Shown piece by piece: positions 39,537-48,834 of a DNA stretch of 64,000 nt. The notes under the pieces are model-generated. The model did not search any database. It was not told where the DNA came from and worked only from the letters and a program-made list of their open reading frames with translations. Numbering within the stretch: position 1 is the first letter of the stretch; each line of letters begins with the position of its first letter. This DNA is from Porphyridium purpureum. Its lineage: Eukaryota; Rhodophyta; Bangiophyceae; Porphyridiales; Porphyridiaceae. The translations under genes and the position numbers were made by a program. The stretch covers positions 248,001 to 312,000 of the forward strand of contig VRMN01000008.1 of the NCBI GenBank assembly GCA_008690995.1, written 5' to 3'.

Positions 39537-41303
39537 TTATTTCATTCCATCTCCAAGAGAAATAAGTCGAGCAAGCATCTTGTCGAGATGTTCTGACAGC
39601 ACATGTGGGCTGTTGAGAATCAGCCGAAAGAATGCGGGGAGGTTTCTATCCGGTAACGAGCTGTAATTGATCAGCATGAATCCATCCGCTTGCATAACGC
39701 GATAAAGCTTGCGGGTGGTCAAATCCAGTGCTTGGCACACATGGCACCTGCTCGGCGCCGCCACTCGGCACACGCGCTCGTTGCCGATGTCTGGACTGCC
39801 CTTTGATCTACTGAGGAGAACGCGCTTTCCTGCTGCGACTGCTTGAACGACACCACACTGCTCAATATATTCCGATTCTCCTTGAAGTAAATTGTATGCG
39901 TGAGTCAACGCCTCTGGTACATACCAAAAGCAAACATTGAAAGAAACCGGACACACAACCAGCAGAAACCTGGTGTGCTTTTGTTGTATTCGGTCAGCGC
40001 AATAGAGAGCAAGGGAGATGGCATTGTTCACTCGTTCTCGCAGGCCGCGTGTACCATACCGCTTCCATGAAAGCCACAATTTTACCACGTCAGCCCTGCG
40101 GCCACACTGAAGTGAATTGTCTCCGGAATCATACGCGGTCTCTGGATGGTCAGCGTGAAACAAGTATTCTGCACCACTGGAAATGGCGCCGTGCAAGACA
40201 TCACTTTGCTTGGTCAGGAGTATCGAGCATTGGAGCGGGACTCCCAGCAGCTTGTGCGGGTTCCAGGCGATCGAATCGGCATTTTCTACCCCTCGTAGAA
40301 GACGCCTATGTGCAGAGCCTTGCTCACATAAAACCACCGAACCACCGTAGCACGCGTCCACGTGCAGCCACATATTATACCTCTTACATATTCGTGATAT
40401 AGCCTCAAGGTTATCATATGCGCCCAGCACGGTCGTCCCAGCGGTGGCGCACACCAAAAAGGGCCTTCCGGAAGAGGTCTGAATCTGCTGCTCCAATAAA
40501 TCTTCGCGCATGGCTCCACTATTATCACATGGAACTTTGACGACATGTAGCTCCCCGATGCCCAGCACCATGGCGGCCCTCGCTATCGAGTAGTGCGCTT
40601 GAACCGAGGTGAAAACACAAAGAGGACCACCATCAACAGCGTGCATGCCATGTGCACGGATATCTGGAAACATGACATTTCTTGCCGCAGTCATTGCCAG
40701 TAGGTTTGAGTACGAGCCGCCTGGACAAAAAGTGCCATTGCACAGCTCCTCATCATATCCAAAGCGCTGCCCCACGTGCTGAATGATCCTCTTCTGCAGC
40801 ACACTGAGCGCCGGCGCTGTGGCATACGTATCTGGACTTGTGTTCAGTACGGCGATCAGTAATTCCGCAATTTGTCCCACGGGTGAAGAGCCGGCGTACA
40901 GCCGGTTCAAAAACATTGGGTTCATCGTGACTACGGAATACTCAAGGAGCTCATTCACGGCGTCCATGACGCGCTCGACGCCAGCGTGGCTGCTTGGAGG
41001 CGAATTTTCCGGCAAAAACGACGACGAACGAACATCAAAAATATCTTCCAGTGCAGACGGAGTCAAGTACTTCTGCAGGAGCCGCGGGCGGTCTGTATCG
41101 ACCACGTGTGCGCGCTCATTGTAGTACTTTTGCAACTTGTCATCCATGAAAGCCATCAGCTGCTGCATTTCACTCGCGTCTGTTTGCGACGAGCCGAGAA
41201 CGCTAGACCGCCAGGCACGGTCATCTTCATCGTTTCTAGACCCATTCTGACTCGCGACGACACTCACATCCAGACCTGAGCCCGCGCCATTCATCTGCTC
41301 CAT
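39537..41303 (-). CDS. PLP-dependent group II decarboxylase (glutamate/sulfinoalanine decarboxylase-like)
   Basis: A 588-residue pyridoxal-phosphate enzyme. Characteristic blocks are MNPMFLNRLYAGSSPVGQIAELL, FCPGGSYSNLLAM, LVCATAGTTVLGAYD, LHVDACYGGS (the Asp contacts the PLP nitrogen), SIAWNPHKLLGVPLQCS (Lys forms the Schiff base) and SFNVCFWYVPEAL. This is the animal-type GAD/CSAD group, which decarboxylates glutamate, cysteine sulfinate or aspartate; the exact substrate cannot be read off. Relative to the family there is an extra segment of about 45 residues between CFWYVPEAL and the final LDLTTRKLYRVMQADG block (near 39700-39880). It may be an insertion or a short in-frame intron. The open frame continues 290 codons upstream, but the GAD-like sequence starts at the ATG at 41303. 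Confidence 0.88.
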   Translation of the reverse strand: MEQMNGAGSGLDVSVVASQNGSRNDEDDRAWRSSVLGSSQTDASEMQQLMAFMDDKLQKYYNERAHVVDTDRPRLLQKYLTPSALEDIFDVRSSSFLPENSPPSSHAGVERVMDAVNELLEYSVVTMNPMFLNRLYAGSSPVGQIAELLIAVLNTSPDTYATAPALSVLQKRIIQHVGQRFGYDEELCNGTFCPGGSYSNLLAMTAARNVMFPDIRAHGMHAVDGGPLCVFTSVQAHYSIARAAMVLGIGELHVVKVPCDNSGAMREDLLEQQIQTSSGRPFLVCATAGTTVLGAYDNLEAISRICKRYNMWLHVDACYGGSVVLCEQGSAHRRLLRGVENADSIAWNPHKLLGVPLQCSILLTKQSDVLHGAISSGAEYLFHADHPETAYDSGDNSLQCGRRADVVKLWLSWKRYGTRGLRERVNNAISLALYCADRIQQKHTRFLLVVCPVSFNVCFWYVPEALTHAYNLLQGESEYIEQCGVVQAVAAGKRVLLSRSKGSPDIGNERVCRVAAPSRCHVCQALDLTTRKLYRVMQADGFMLINYSSLPDRNLPAFFRLILNSPHVLSEHLDKMLARLISLGDGMK

Positions 41304-41786
41304 CTTCCGGCACACAAACAAAGTAATGCGCCACTTTTCGTTCAGCACATTGAACCGGAGAACGTCACACACACCCACAGAGACACAGACACAAGAACAG
41401 TCGTGTGGTTCGGTCAGACAGTGAGGCTCATGGGCGTGGGCTAGCCACACTTCAAGCGAGTGCAAACAGCTGCCTCCCTGCTCTCCTCCACCGCCACCAC
41501 AGCCACGGCCAGCTTGTCGCGACAAACCGTTCCGAGCCGCACACCGCCCGCGCACGCGCCTAGGGTTTCGCCCGCGTTCATCTAGGGTTTCTGCAATGGC
41601 TACTGCGCTGTACCTCCCGAGTGGTTTCTGTATGAAAAAGGCGTTATGTGGATAGGTGTTTGTGGGTGTATGCGAGGAGATGTTTTTGGTGGAGTGCGTT
41701 ACGCGGTAAGTTGTTGGGACGGCAGAGACGGAGTGAGGGAGAAGCGAGAGGAAGGACGGGCGTGTTTGTGTAGTGAGGGAAGGAGA
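41304..41786. promoter_or_regulatory. Divergent promoter, decarboxylase / TAF10
   Basis: A 483-bp gap between divergent starts. The 65 bp before TAF10 (about 41721-41786) are purine-rich on its coding strand. A partial motif GCTGTACC lies at about 41604. Two copies of CTAGGGTTT occur at about 41560 and 41582. No gene is supported even though frames stay open through it. Confidence 0.45.
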
Positions 41787-42254
41787 ATGGATCGTTTGAA
41801 GGATGGGGTGGAGAAGGATGACGTGGACCGGTTGATTGGGTCGCTCGGAGAATACGAAATGGCCATTCCAGATGAGTTGGTGAACTACTACTTGATGCGC
41901 GCCGGATTCAAGACAGACGACGTGCGCGTGCAGCGCTTGATTGCGCTCGCCGTGCAAAAGCTGATGGCAGACGTGACAAACGACGCCTTGTCGCATAGCC
42001 GCTTGCGGCAGCAGGCGCAGCAGGGAGCAAAGACCACCGGTCGTCATGGCGCGGCCGCGGCCGGCGCCGACGCCAAGATGATGTTGACGTCGGACGATTT
42101 GCACAAGGCGCTTAGGGAGTATGGTGTGTCTATCAGAAAACCGCCGTATTATGCCGATCACGAACTGGCGGGCGTCCAAACGCCCCAGCCTGCCGCGCCT
42201 GTCGCGAAAAAGAATCAGGCTGCCGGCGCGTCCTCCGCGGCGGAGAAGAAGTGA
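41787..42254 (+). CDS. TAF10: TFIID/SAGA subunit TAF10
   Basis: A 155-residue histone-fold protein. The TAF10 core is unmistakable: YEMAIPDELVNYYLMRAGF, then VRVQRLIALAVQKLMADVTNDAL, then LTSDDLHKALREYGVSIRKPPYY. TAF10 is shared by TFIID and SAGA, where it pairs with TAF3/TAF8 or SPT7-type histone folds. An Ala/Gly-rich insertion separates the second and third helices, and the tail is Ala/Lys-rich. The start is the ATG directly before MDRLKDGVEKDD, after a purine-rich leader. Upstream open sequence begins at a non-conserved codon and is treated as leader. Confidence 0.95.
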   Translation: MDRLKDGVEKDDVDRLIGSLGEYEMAIPDELVNYYLMRAGFKTDDVRVQRLIALAVQKLMADVTNDALSHSRLRQQAQQGAKTTGRHGAAAAGADAKMMLTSDDLHKALREYGVSIRKPPYYADHELAGVQTPQPAAPVAKKNQAAGASSAAEKK

Positions 42255-42421
42255 GCGCAGCTGGTCGCGAACATCTGCGTGACTGCATCGGTTCTACCTC
42301 CGAATGCGATGTCTCTAGGGTAGCTGTTTTCGCTTACCCTTGTACAGTATTGTGTGTGTTTGTGAGTATACTTTACATCTTTGGCCAATAGTATCGTCTC
42401 GAGGTTTCGAAAACCTCCAGA

Positions 42422-44047
42422 TCAGCGAGCAAACCGCGCCAGTGCACCTAACTCCTGCTTTGATGCGTCCATGTCTTGTCCATGACGCTTGCGCTCGCGC
42501 TCGTGCTTTTGCCGTTCCAGTTTCTCCCGCAGCGCAACCGAGCGTTCGTCAATGACATTCTTCTGCTTGCGTCTAATTTTCTTTGCAATTTTGTTCCGTC
42601 CACGCGCGCGGCTCTTCTCCGTTTTCTTTGCCAGTTTCGCTGCGTTCGCATCGGCTGCAGCTTGGCGCACCTCCATGAGCCGAGCTTTCGGATTCTTATC
42701 CACTTCACCCACAAATCCAGGGTTCAGTGCGATCGTTTCCGGACCCAGCTTGTCCAGCAACGAAGTCACTTCGCGCTCTCGCCGCTGCCGCTTTGTTTCA
42801 AATTGATTCGGAAGCCGGGAATCCCAATTCACCTCGCCCGCGCCCGGAACTATAAGTGAGGCGAACCCAGACGCGTGCCCGACCCCGAGAAAATCTTCGT
42901 AAGGACAGAACGCGAGCGATTCTACCGGGGAGGCCTCGAACAGGTGCTTCAAGTACGGAGGAGCTGTGCCGCCGGCTCCCTTTTCACCCAGCTGTATGTT
43001 GTGCGCCTGGTGCTGCCTTTTCTTGCTCCCCAATAAATTCCAAATCGTAACGTACGAGCCCATGCCCGCTGCAAGCAACCCGCTGTGCGACGTTGCAAGC
43101 ATGCTTGCGGGACGAAAGGACGAGAATTCATGCAGCGCTTTCCACATGCGAAGATCCCACACTTTAACACTGCCATCGTCGCCCGCAGTGGCCATGCAAT
43201 GGCCTTCTGGGAACACGGACACTGCGGAAACAGGACCCTTGTGGCACAATACCTTGGCCAGCGCTTGGCCCGCCGTGGGCGCCCAGATCGAGACCACGCC
43301 GTTCTGCTGCGCAACATGTATACAGCCATTGTAGGAATTGTGGCTCATGTCGCGCGGACGACCCGATTTCGTGCGCAATTCTGCAACAATCTCGCCGCTC
43401 GACGTATCCGAGTAGGTCAGCTTGCCTGAATCATTCACGCTCGCCAGCAGAAAATGATTGGGCAGGAAAGCAAGTCGAGAAGGATGGAGGTGCTGCTTCA
43501 TACAATGGAGCTCAACGCCGTTTGAGTCGTAGATGTAAACATACTTGCGCTGCGCCAGGGCAAAATAGTTGTGCGAGTGTAAGAAAATCCCGTGCCTCAC
43601 GGTTTCATTAAGAAACCGCTCGCATTCCATGGTTGCGTCCTTCCACTTGATCGTGGCGACATGTCCGAGCTGCCCGTAGACCAGTAGATGATTGCTGTTG
43701 CGGGAATAAGCCGCGCCATACGGCCCGAGCTTTGTGTCGGCCAGCTGCAACGCGAATTTTGCGCGGCGCGCGGTCTGGACGTCTGCGACCTGACGCAGCT
43801 GCTGCTGCGACACCTGCACCGTCCGTTCCAGCGGCGTCTCTGCCTCGATGAATCCTTGAGCATGTTCTGTGTCTTCCAAAAGCGCCGAACTGACCTGCGC
43901 GTTCCATTCGCGTGCGGCGCGGGCGCTTCGCGTTGCCGCGTCAAGGCGCCGCTTCAACCGCAAGTCCGCCACACCTTTGAGCTTCTTCCGAGTAAACGCC
44001 TCGCCCGCGAGCCGATCGGCCGCCGTATCTCCAACACGCCCCTCCAT
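42422..44047 (-). CDS. UTP7: UTP7/WDR46 (BING4) small-subunit processome protein
   Basis: A 541-residue WD40 protein of the BING4 family, which helps position 18S pre-rRNA in the SSU processome. The N-terminal region contains KKLKGVADLRLKRRLD and acidic/helical segments. The propeller has GPYGAAYSRNSNHLLVYGQLGHVATIKWK, NYFALAQRKYVYIYDSNGVELHCMKQH and GDDGSVKVWDLRMWK. The BING4CT region shows AAGMGSYVTIWNLL, then ESLAFCPYEDFLGVGHASGF, then IVPGAGEVNWDSRLPNQFETKRQRREREV, all family hallmarks. The tail is highly basic. The open frame begins at a TTG; the first ATG is 44047 (MEGRVGDTAAD). A second SSU-processome protein (UTP5-like) lies only 4 kb away. Confidence 0.94.
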   Translation of the reverse strand: MEGRVGDTAADRLAGEAFTRKKLKGVADLRLKRRLDAATRSARAAREWNAQVSSALLEDTEHAQGFIEAETPLERTVQVSQQQLRQVADVQTARRAKFALQLADTKLGPYGAAYSRNSNHLLVYGQLGHVATIKWKDATMECERFLNETVRHGIFLHSHNYFALAQRKYVYIYDSNGVELHCMKQHLHPSRLAFLPNHFLLASVNDSGKLTYSDTSSGEIVAELRTKSGRPRDMSHNSYNGCIHVAQQNGVVSIWAPTAGQALAKVLCHKGPVSAVSVFPEGHCMATAGDDGSVKVWDLRMWKALHEFSSFRPASMLATSHSGLLAAGMGSYVTIWNLLGSKKRQHQAHNIQLGEKGAGGTAPPYLKHLFEASPVESLAFCPYEDFLGVGHASGFASLIVPGAGEVNWDSRLPNQFETKRQRREREVTSLLDKLGPETIALNPGFVGEVDKNPKARLMEVRQAAADANAAKLAKKTEKSRARGRNKIAKKIRRKQKNVIDERSVALREKLERQKHERERKRHGQDMDASKQELGALARFAR

Positions 44048-45144
44048 TCCCACCGCCACAACAACCGCGCGAATGCTCGCGGCGACCACTCCGTGCTCGA
44101 CGCGTTGCGTGCCCGACTCGACTGCCCCCCGCGCGCGGGCCGCGAACAAACTCGGTTCGGACGGCGCACAACCAATAAACCGTTTGGACCGTTTGGTTCA
44201 GGATGACGCTGCGGACGTGCGGCGCGTCAAAGGGTGAAGTGGCTGGTGGTCACCGTGCGGCTGTGGTCATGAGAACGTGCGCTTGTCGCGCGCCATGGGA
44301 TTCTTCCGTACATCCGCTCTGCACTGGACCTCCGCTGATGACCAGAAAGATGCCAGGGCTTGCTTCGATAAATGCCTGTGTGCTCCTTCCGGAGGTTGCG
44401 ACGAGAGCCAGCTATTCCGTGACCCCAGTGGCCAGACAGCGGACCAACCAACTTTTTATTCTCGTGCAGTGTTTCAGACATGATGAATAAGCGCACGCAT
44501 GTTTCTGAAAGGGAGGAGGAGAAGGTGGGATTTCAAATGGTGGTCTCACGCAGAATTCAATTGTCATGGACCGCTTCAGACACGGACGGAGGAATACCAA
44601 ACCGACGCATCCTTTTCACAAGAGCACGCAGGTTCGGCCAGCCCATCGAGTTTGCGATGCCGCCGACACACCAATCGAACTCAATGGCGGCTCGCCACCA
44701 TACCGACACAAACCACACCGAGGGATCCAGCACCAGCGCCACCACCACCACTACCTCTTCGCGTTCTTCCGCAAACGAGTGTCGATCCCGTGCCGCGCAT
44801 GCCCGTTTCAGCGTTTTCAAATCCTATCCAGTTGAGCTGTTTTACATCATAATTACGTGAGTCTAATAAATTGAGCGGCCACATTATGAACGCGTCTGAT
44901 GTCCATCAACTATAAAAATGGCATGTTTTACTAGGATTTCAAGGCAAGCATACTAAACTGACTCGGCGCTTTGAATAAAAAGTTGAAGAGGACGCAAAGT
45001 AGCCGCAGCCTGTGTGTGCTTGGGCGCTTTGTTGTTATTGTTGTGAATGGTGATGGACAAGAGACAGGACGGGTTGTAGACAGAGATACAGATCAGGCAG
45101 CATTGTCCTGACGCCGCGCGACGTGCGGTCACAAGCGTGCAAAG
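44048..45144. other. Intergenic region between divergent genes
   Basis: About 1.1 kb between the starts of UTP7 and an unknown gene. Several overlapping open frames of 60-130 codons exist around 44480-44860 but they show no recognisable motif. The final 270 bp before 45145 are more AT-rich (about 44860-44990). I see no tRNA, repeat or GTACAGT motif. Confidence 0.4.
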
Positions 45145-46416
45145 ATGTATAAAAAAGATCTGACTCAGAGCAAGACACGGCTGGTGCTCAAAACACAGCA
45201 GACCGGGACAGAAAGTGAGCTTGGAGCACGCGCCGTGCCGCTCAAGCCCGCGCCAGCCACCCGGGGATGGTTGGTCGCGAAGAAAAAGACGGTCGAATGC
45301 GGGCCTGCGTCAAAGGCAAGAGAGAAGGACGGGTGGGTACCGCTCAGGAAGGAGCATATCTCTCATCAGCGCGTGCAAAGCGTCTTTGCGACCCCAGTCA
45401 AACGCGCTTCGCACGCCAAAACGATCCAGCGGTCGCCCACCATTAGGATTTGCGAGGCAGCTGATGCACACGAGGTTGAAATCGACGGAGGCGAGAATGT
45501 AGGCCCTGACGACGATCGTGGGCACACCCCAACCAGAACAAAAAGGCAGCGCTTCGATCATGCGCTCCACGAGCGGTCGGCGAACATCCGCTCGAGTCTG
45601 ATTGCTCAGACCATGAAAAAGCTGCGCACAAGTCCGAGGAGGCAAGCGCGCGTAGAGGAGCTCGCACCTGGGGATAAAGAGGATCAAGAGCAACGCACAC
45701 AATGCAGAGACGATCGCACAAATACTAGCATGGGAATGCCGAGCGGTAGAACGAATGATCCTGAGCCGAAATCACACGCGAGAGGTCCACATTCGATAGA
45801 GAGGCCGACTCGCGGGCGCGAAACGAACGCTCATGATGCCATTCGGTGCAGCAACGATGTTCGTGTGCGATTATGGGACGTGCTGGAGATGTCCGCAGCT
45901 GAACAAGATGAGGAAATCGAGTTTGAGGCAAGTGCGTTTCCCATGACGCAGAGCACAGTTGTATATAGGCGGCAGGGGGCAGAATTGATGTGGATGGAGG
46001 CATCATCGAGCAGCAGGGCGCCGACAACGAGTACGCGAGGAGAGGACAGGCACAAGCAAAGCGAGGACAACTTGTCCAGTCGCCGACGCTTCTCTTCTCC
46101 TCTCGCGTACAGCACGGAAGAACCCGCAGAAAGCCATGCGCCCGCGCAACACAGTCTTCAAAGCCCGGTCGAAAGCAACAGCCAGCGCCAGACGCTCACC
46201 CAGTGCCCGCGCGCATTGAATGCATTGAATGTGCTTCGGCGCGCACACAACCCTTCTGTTCATCGCCGGCTGCTGCAGCGTGCGCATCAGCACCTGTCCA
46301 GCACGTCCATGCTGCTCGACAAGGACGACGACTACGGAGAAGAGGACCAGGAGGTGCTGTCATGGTACGAGCAGGTCGAAGCGCAGCAGTATCAGAACAA
46401 GCTTCAGCTGTCCTAA
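45145..46416 (+). CDS. Unknown basic, disordered protein with CDK-type phosphorylation sites
   Basis: A 423-residue protein without a recognised domain. It is rich in Arg, Ser, Thr, Glu and Gln and is probably disordered for most of its length. Several sites match the CDK consensus S/T-P-x-K/R: ATPVKR near residue 91, TPTRTK near 132 and TSPRRQ near 162. SPTIR and other SP/TP sites occur nearby. A short folded-looking block (DVRVRLWDVLEMSAAEQDEEIEFEASAFP) sits in the middle, and the C terminus has a helical acidic segment (EDQEVLSWYEQVEAQQYQNKLQLS). Such proteins are often nuclear or chromosome-associated, but this is inference. The ATG is the first of the frame and follows a long upstream gap. 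Confidence 0.65.
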   Translation: MYKKDLTQSKTRLVLKTQQTGTESELGARAVPLKPAPATRGWLVAKKKTVECGPASKAREKDGWVPLRKEHISHQRVQSVFATPVKRASHAKTIQRSPTIRICEAADAHEVEIDGGENVGPDDDRGHTPTRTKRQRFDHALHERSANIRSSLIAQTMKKLRTSPRRQARVEELAPGDKEDQEQRTQCRDDRTNTSMGMPSGRTNDPEPKSHARGPHSIERPTRGRETNAHDAIRCSNDVRVRLWDVLEMSAAEQDEEIEFEASAFPMTQSTVVYRRQGAELMWMEASSSSRAPTTSTRGEDRHKQSEDNLSSRRRFSSPLAYSTEEPAESHAPAQHSLQSPVESNSQRQTLTQCPRALNALNVLRRAHNPSVHRRLLQRAHQHLSSTSMLLDKDDDYGEEDQEVLSWYEQVEAQQYQNKLQLS

Positions 46417-46498
46417 TAACAGCTGCACGCACAACCACACTCACGAACTCGCCCGGGCGCGCTGATTCTTGAAACCATTCCTTGGTCGGGTACAGCTT

Positions 46499-46505
46499 AC
46501 TGTAC
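46499..46505. promoter_or_regulatory. ACTGTAC motif upstream of the coiled-coil gene
   Basis: An exact copy, preceded at 46489 by a near-copy GGTACAGC in the opposite orientation, lies about 190 bp before the ATG at 46692. A purine-rich leader follows at about 46619-46680. Confidence 0.35.
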
Positions 46506-46691
46506 CTACCTCGGCAATTTCCAAGTTTCAAATTTATTTTTTTCAAACGCCAAGTTCATAAGTAGCCAACCGCAATTTATCATTTTGGACGGTAGGCGAC
46601 GCATTTCTGGCTTGAGGCTTGCCGGAGGACAGAGAGAAAGGGAGAACGAGGGAGGCAGTGAAGCAGAGAGGCGTGTGTGTGTGTTTCAAGG

Positions 46692-48713
46692 ATGGACGTG
46701 ACAGGGTCCGAGCGCACCGAAGAGCCAAATGCTGGTGAAGGCATGGCGCAGTCGGTACGTGAGTATGAGGTTCTCCTGGCACAGTTCCAGAGCGGGCAAA
46801 CCACGCCGAGTCTGGGCTTTCTGGAGCGGGTGCTGAATGAGCTGAAAGGCTCGGCCGCGGAAGTCGAACGTCTGCGGCGCCAGGTTTCAGACTTGCGCCG
46901 CATCGATGCCGAGATGCGTCTTCGGAGTCAGTCGCCACTGGCTGTGTCGTCCGCGGGCGGCTCGAGGAGGACGTCCGGGGATCGTGAGGACCTAAGCGTC
47001 GAGCCCGAGTTCGGGGCGCAGCGTGAAAGTGCGCTCGCCGCGGCGCTGCAGGAGATCGAAAGAATGTCGCAGATGATGAGCGTATGGAGTTTGAAGATGC
47101 AGGAGGTGCTATTTCAGCAAACACCGAATCTGCCACCTGGACCGTCATCGGACGCGAACGACGAAAACAAAAGTGAGCAATTGAATCAGTTCTCTGAGCT
47201 TTTGGATATTTTGCTAGAGGAGCGGCGCCTATCTCATCTCAGAACACAGGGCTTACGAGCCGCGGGGTACGAGCTGGAGGAACCCGGCGGTGGGAGCTCG
47301 GAAGCGTATAATGAATTAGCGGCTCGACGAGAGGAAAGTCTTCGGTTAGAGCTTGAGCAGGTCAAAGCTCGAGCAGCACAATTGGAGCAAAGTTTGCAAG
47401 AATCCGAGGTGCGCGAACGAAGAATGCTGTCAGAGACTTTGGCTGCGAATCTTGCCCAAGAAGTCCAGGCGAATGAACGTCTTGCGGAACGAGAGGCCGA
47501 GTTGCAAGAGAGGTTAGAACAAGCCAACGTGCGCGAATCAGACTTGAGAGCAGAACTTGAAGCAGCGCACCAAAGTCAGGATGAGACGAATGCCTTGCTT
47601 GAGGCTCGAGAGACCGAGCTCGAGGAGACGGTTGAGCAAGCAGAGAAGCGTGAAGATGAACTGCTAGCACAGATAGACGGATTGATTCAGGCACGTGACG
47701 GATCGAACCGTCAACTTGCATCCCGCGTGGTAGAGCTTGAGGAAAAACTGAGGCAAGCAGAGGCACGCGAGGCTGACCGCTCTGCACAGATGAGCGCGGC
47801 GAGCCGGGCACATGACGAGTTGAGTGCAAGATATGATTCATTGATGGGTGTGCTAGAGTCACGACAGAACGCACCGGCTCCTTCTACAACAACTGGCGCG
47901 TCTCCTGCAGGCTCGATGACCAACGAAATCGTTTCGTATCTGTCAAAGCGCGTGCGCGAGCTCGAAGAGGAGACTGTTGCATTGAATGGTCAGAAAGCTG
48001 AAGCGTTGGAAGCGTACGAATCGCTTGAGGAAATTATGCGTGGAATTCGTACAAAAGTGGCCTTGGGTGAGGTGTGGATTGAAAAGCAGACCGAGATGGA
48101 GGCACGCATCGAGGAGCTTCGCGCCGGAAACGCGCGATACGAGCGGTTGCTGGAAGATGCACGCAGTGATGCGCGAAAGAATTCGCAAGAGCTGGCGCTC
48201 TTGCGCGAGCAGGTGACGATGGCACTGGTCCGGGAACGTGAGCTGCGTCTCGTAAGTGAGCAGCGACGACAGTCGCTAGAATCTATGGATGAAGAGCGCG
48301 TCAGGTTGAAGGAATACTTGGTCCGCTACGAGAATGAGCTTCGATCAAGGGACAAGAAGGTTGTGGAACTCGGCCGGATCTATGAGCGCAACGAAAAAGA
48401 ACTTCGGATGGCGCGACGCGCGGCGGTGGATCGTGAGCGACTGCTTGGTGAGGTCGAAAAGCTGCGCGCGGAAAATCAGCATGTACATCAACTACGAGCA
48501 GTCAAGGAAAGTCTCGAGCAGAACGTCGAGGCGTTGCAGGCATCGCTTATGGTGCTTCGGCGTGAAGCGACTGCGAACGCGATGTATCAGAGCAGGCTCG
48601 AGCGCACACTAGCACGGATGCGAGAAGGCAATGCCGGACATCGATCGAAAAGTTCGAGTGATGAGCAGGCGCACCTAAGGCAGCAGCAGCAAAGCGTCGC
48701 GTCTGCAGGATGA
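46692..48713 (+). CDS. Long coiled-coil protein with 39-residue tandem repeats
   Basis: A 673-residue protein that is almost entirely predicted coiled coil: Leu/Glu/Arg/Ala-rich, with very few Gly or Pro between residues 200 and 640. Residues 264-380 consist of three consecutive units of exactly 39 residues, beginning LAEREAELQERLEQ, LEARETELEETVEQ and LASRVVELEEKLRQ, each followed by a similar A-x-x-R-E-x-D/E-L-x-A block. The N-terminal 130 residues and the Ser-rich tail are less ordered. No kinesin, SMC hinge or membrane anchor is seen, so a scaffold role (for example centrosome-like, Golgi or cytoskeletal) is only a guess. The frame opens 15 bp upstream at a GTG; the ATG at 46692 is used. 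Confidence 0.82.
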   Translation: MDVTGSERTEEPNAGEGMAQSVREYEVLLAQFQSGQTTPSLGFLERVLNELKGSAAEVERLRRQVSDLRRIDAEMRLRSQSPLAVSSAGGSRRTSGDREDLSVEPEFGAQRESALAAALQEIERMSQMMSVWSLKMQEVLFQQTPNLPPGPSSDANDENKSEQLNQFSELLDILLEERRLSHLRTQGLRAAGYELEEPGGGSSEAYNELAARREESLRLELEQVKARAAQLEQSLQESEVRERRMLSETLAANLAQEVQANERLAEREAELQERLEQANVRESDLRAELEAAHQSQDETNALLEARETELEETVEQAEKREDELLAQIDGLIQARDGSNRQLASRVVELEEKLRQAEAREADRSAQMSAASRAHDELSARYDSLMGVLESRQNAPAPSTTTGASPAGSMTNEIVSYLSKRVRELEEETVALNGQKAEALEAYESLEEIMRGIRTKVALGEVWIEKQTEMEARIEELRAGNARYERLLEDARSDARKNSQELALLREQVTMALVRERELRLVSEQRRQSLESMDEERVRLKEYLVRYENELRSRDKKVVELGRIYERNEKELRMARRAAVDRERLLGEVEKLRAENQHVHQLRAVKESLEQNVEALQASLMVLRREATANAMYQSRLERTLARMREGNAGHRSKSSSDEQAHLRQQQQSVASAG

Positions 48714-48834
48714 GGGTGGGACGGGTTTGGCGGAAGCTTTACTTTTGTTTCCTCGTTCTCGGCGGTCTGAGTCTGCGGCGAATGCAGGGCATACAGAAGG
48801 CACGATAGAGGACCGACAGTTCGGCAATGCTCAT

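Noticed and set aside
41560-41595. CTAGGGTTT copies as a telomere relic
   Set aside because: Only two separated copies; such telo-box strings are common in plant-like promoters and do not make an array.
41304-42179. 290-codon N-terminal extension of the PLP decarboxylase
   Set aside because: Open by chance: it overlaps TAF10 on the other strand, has no similarity to the family, and the family start is at 41303.
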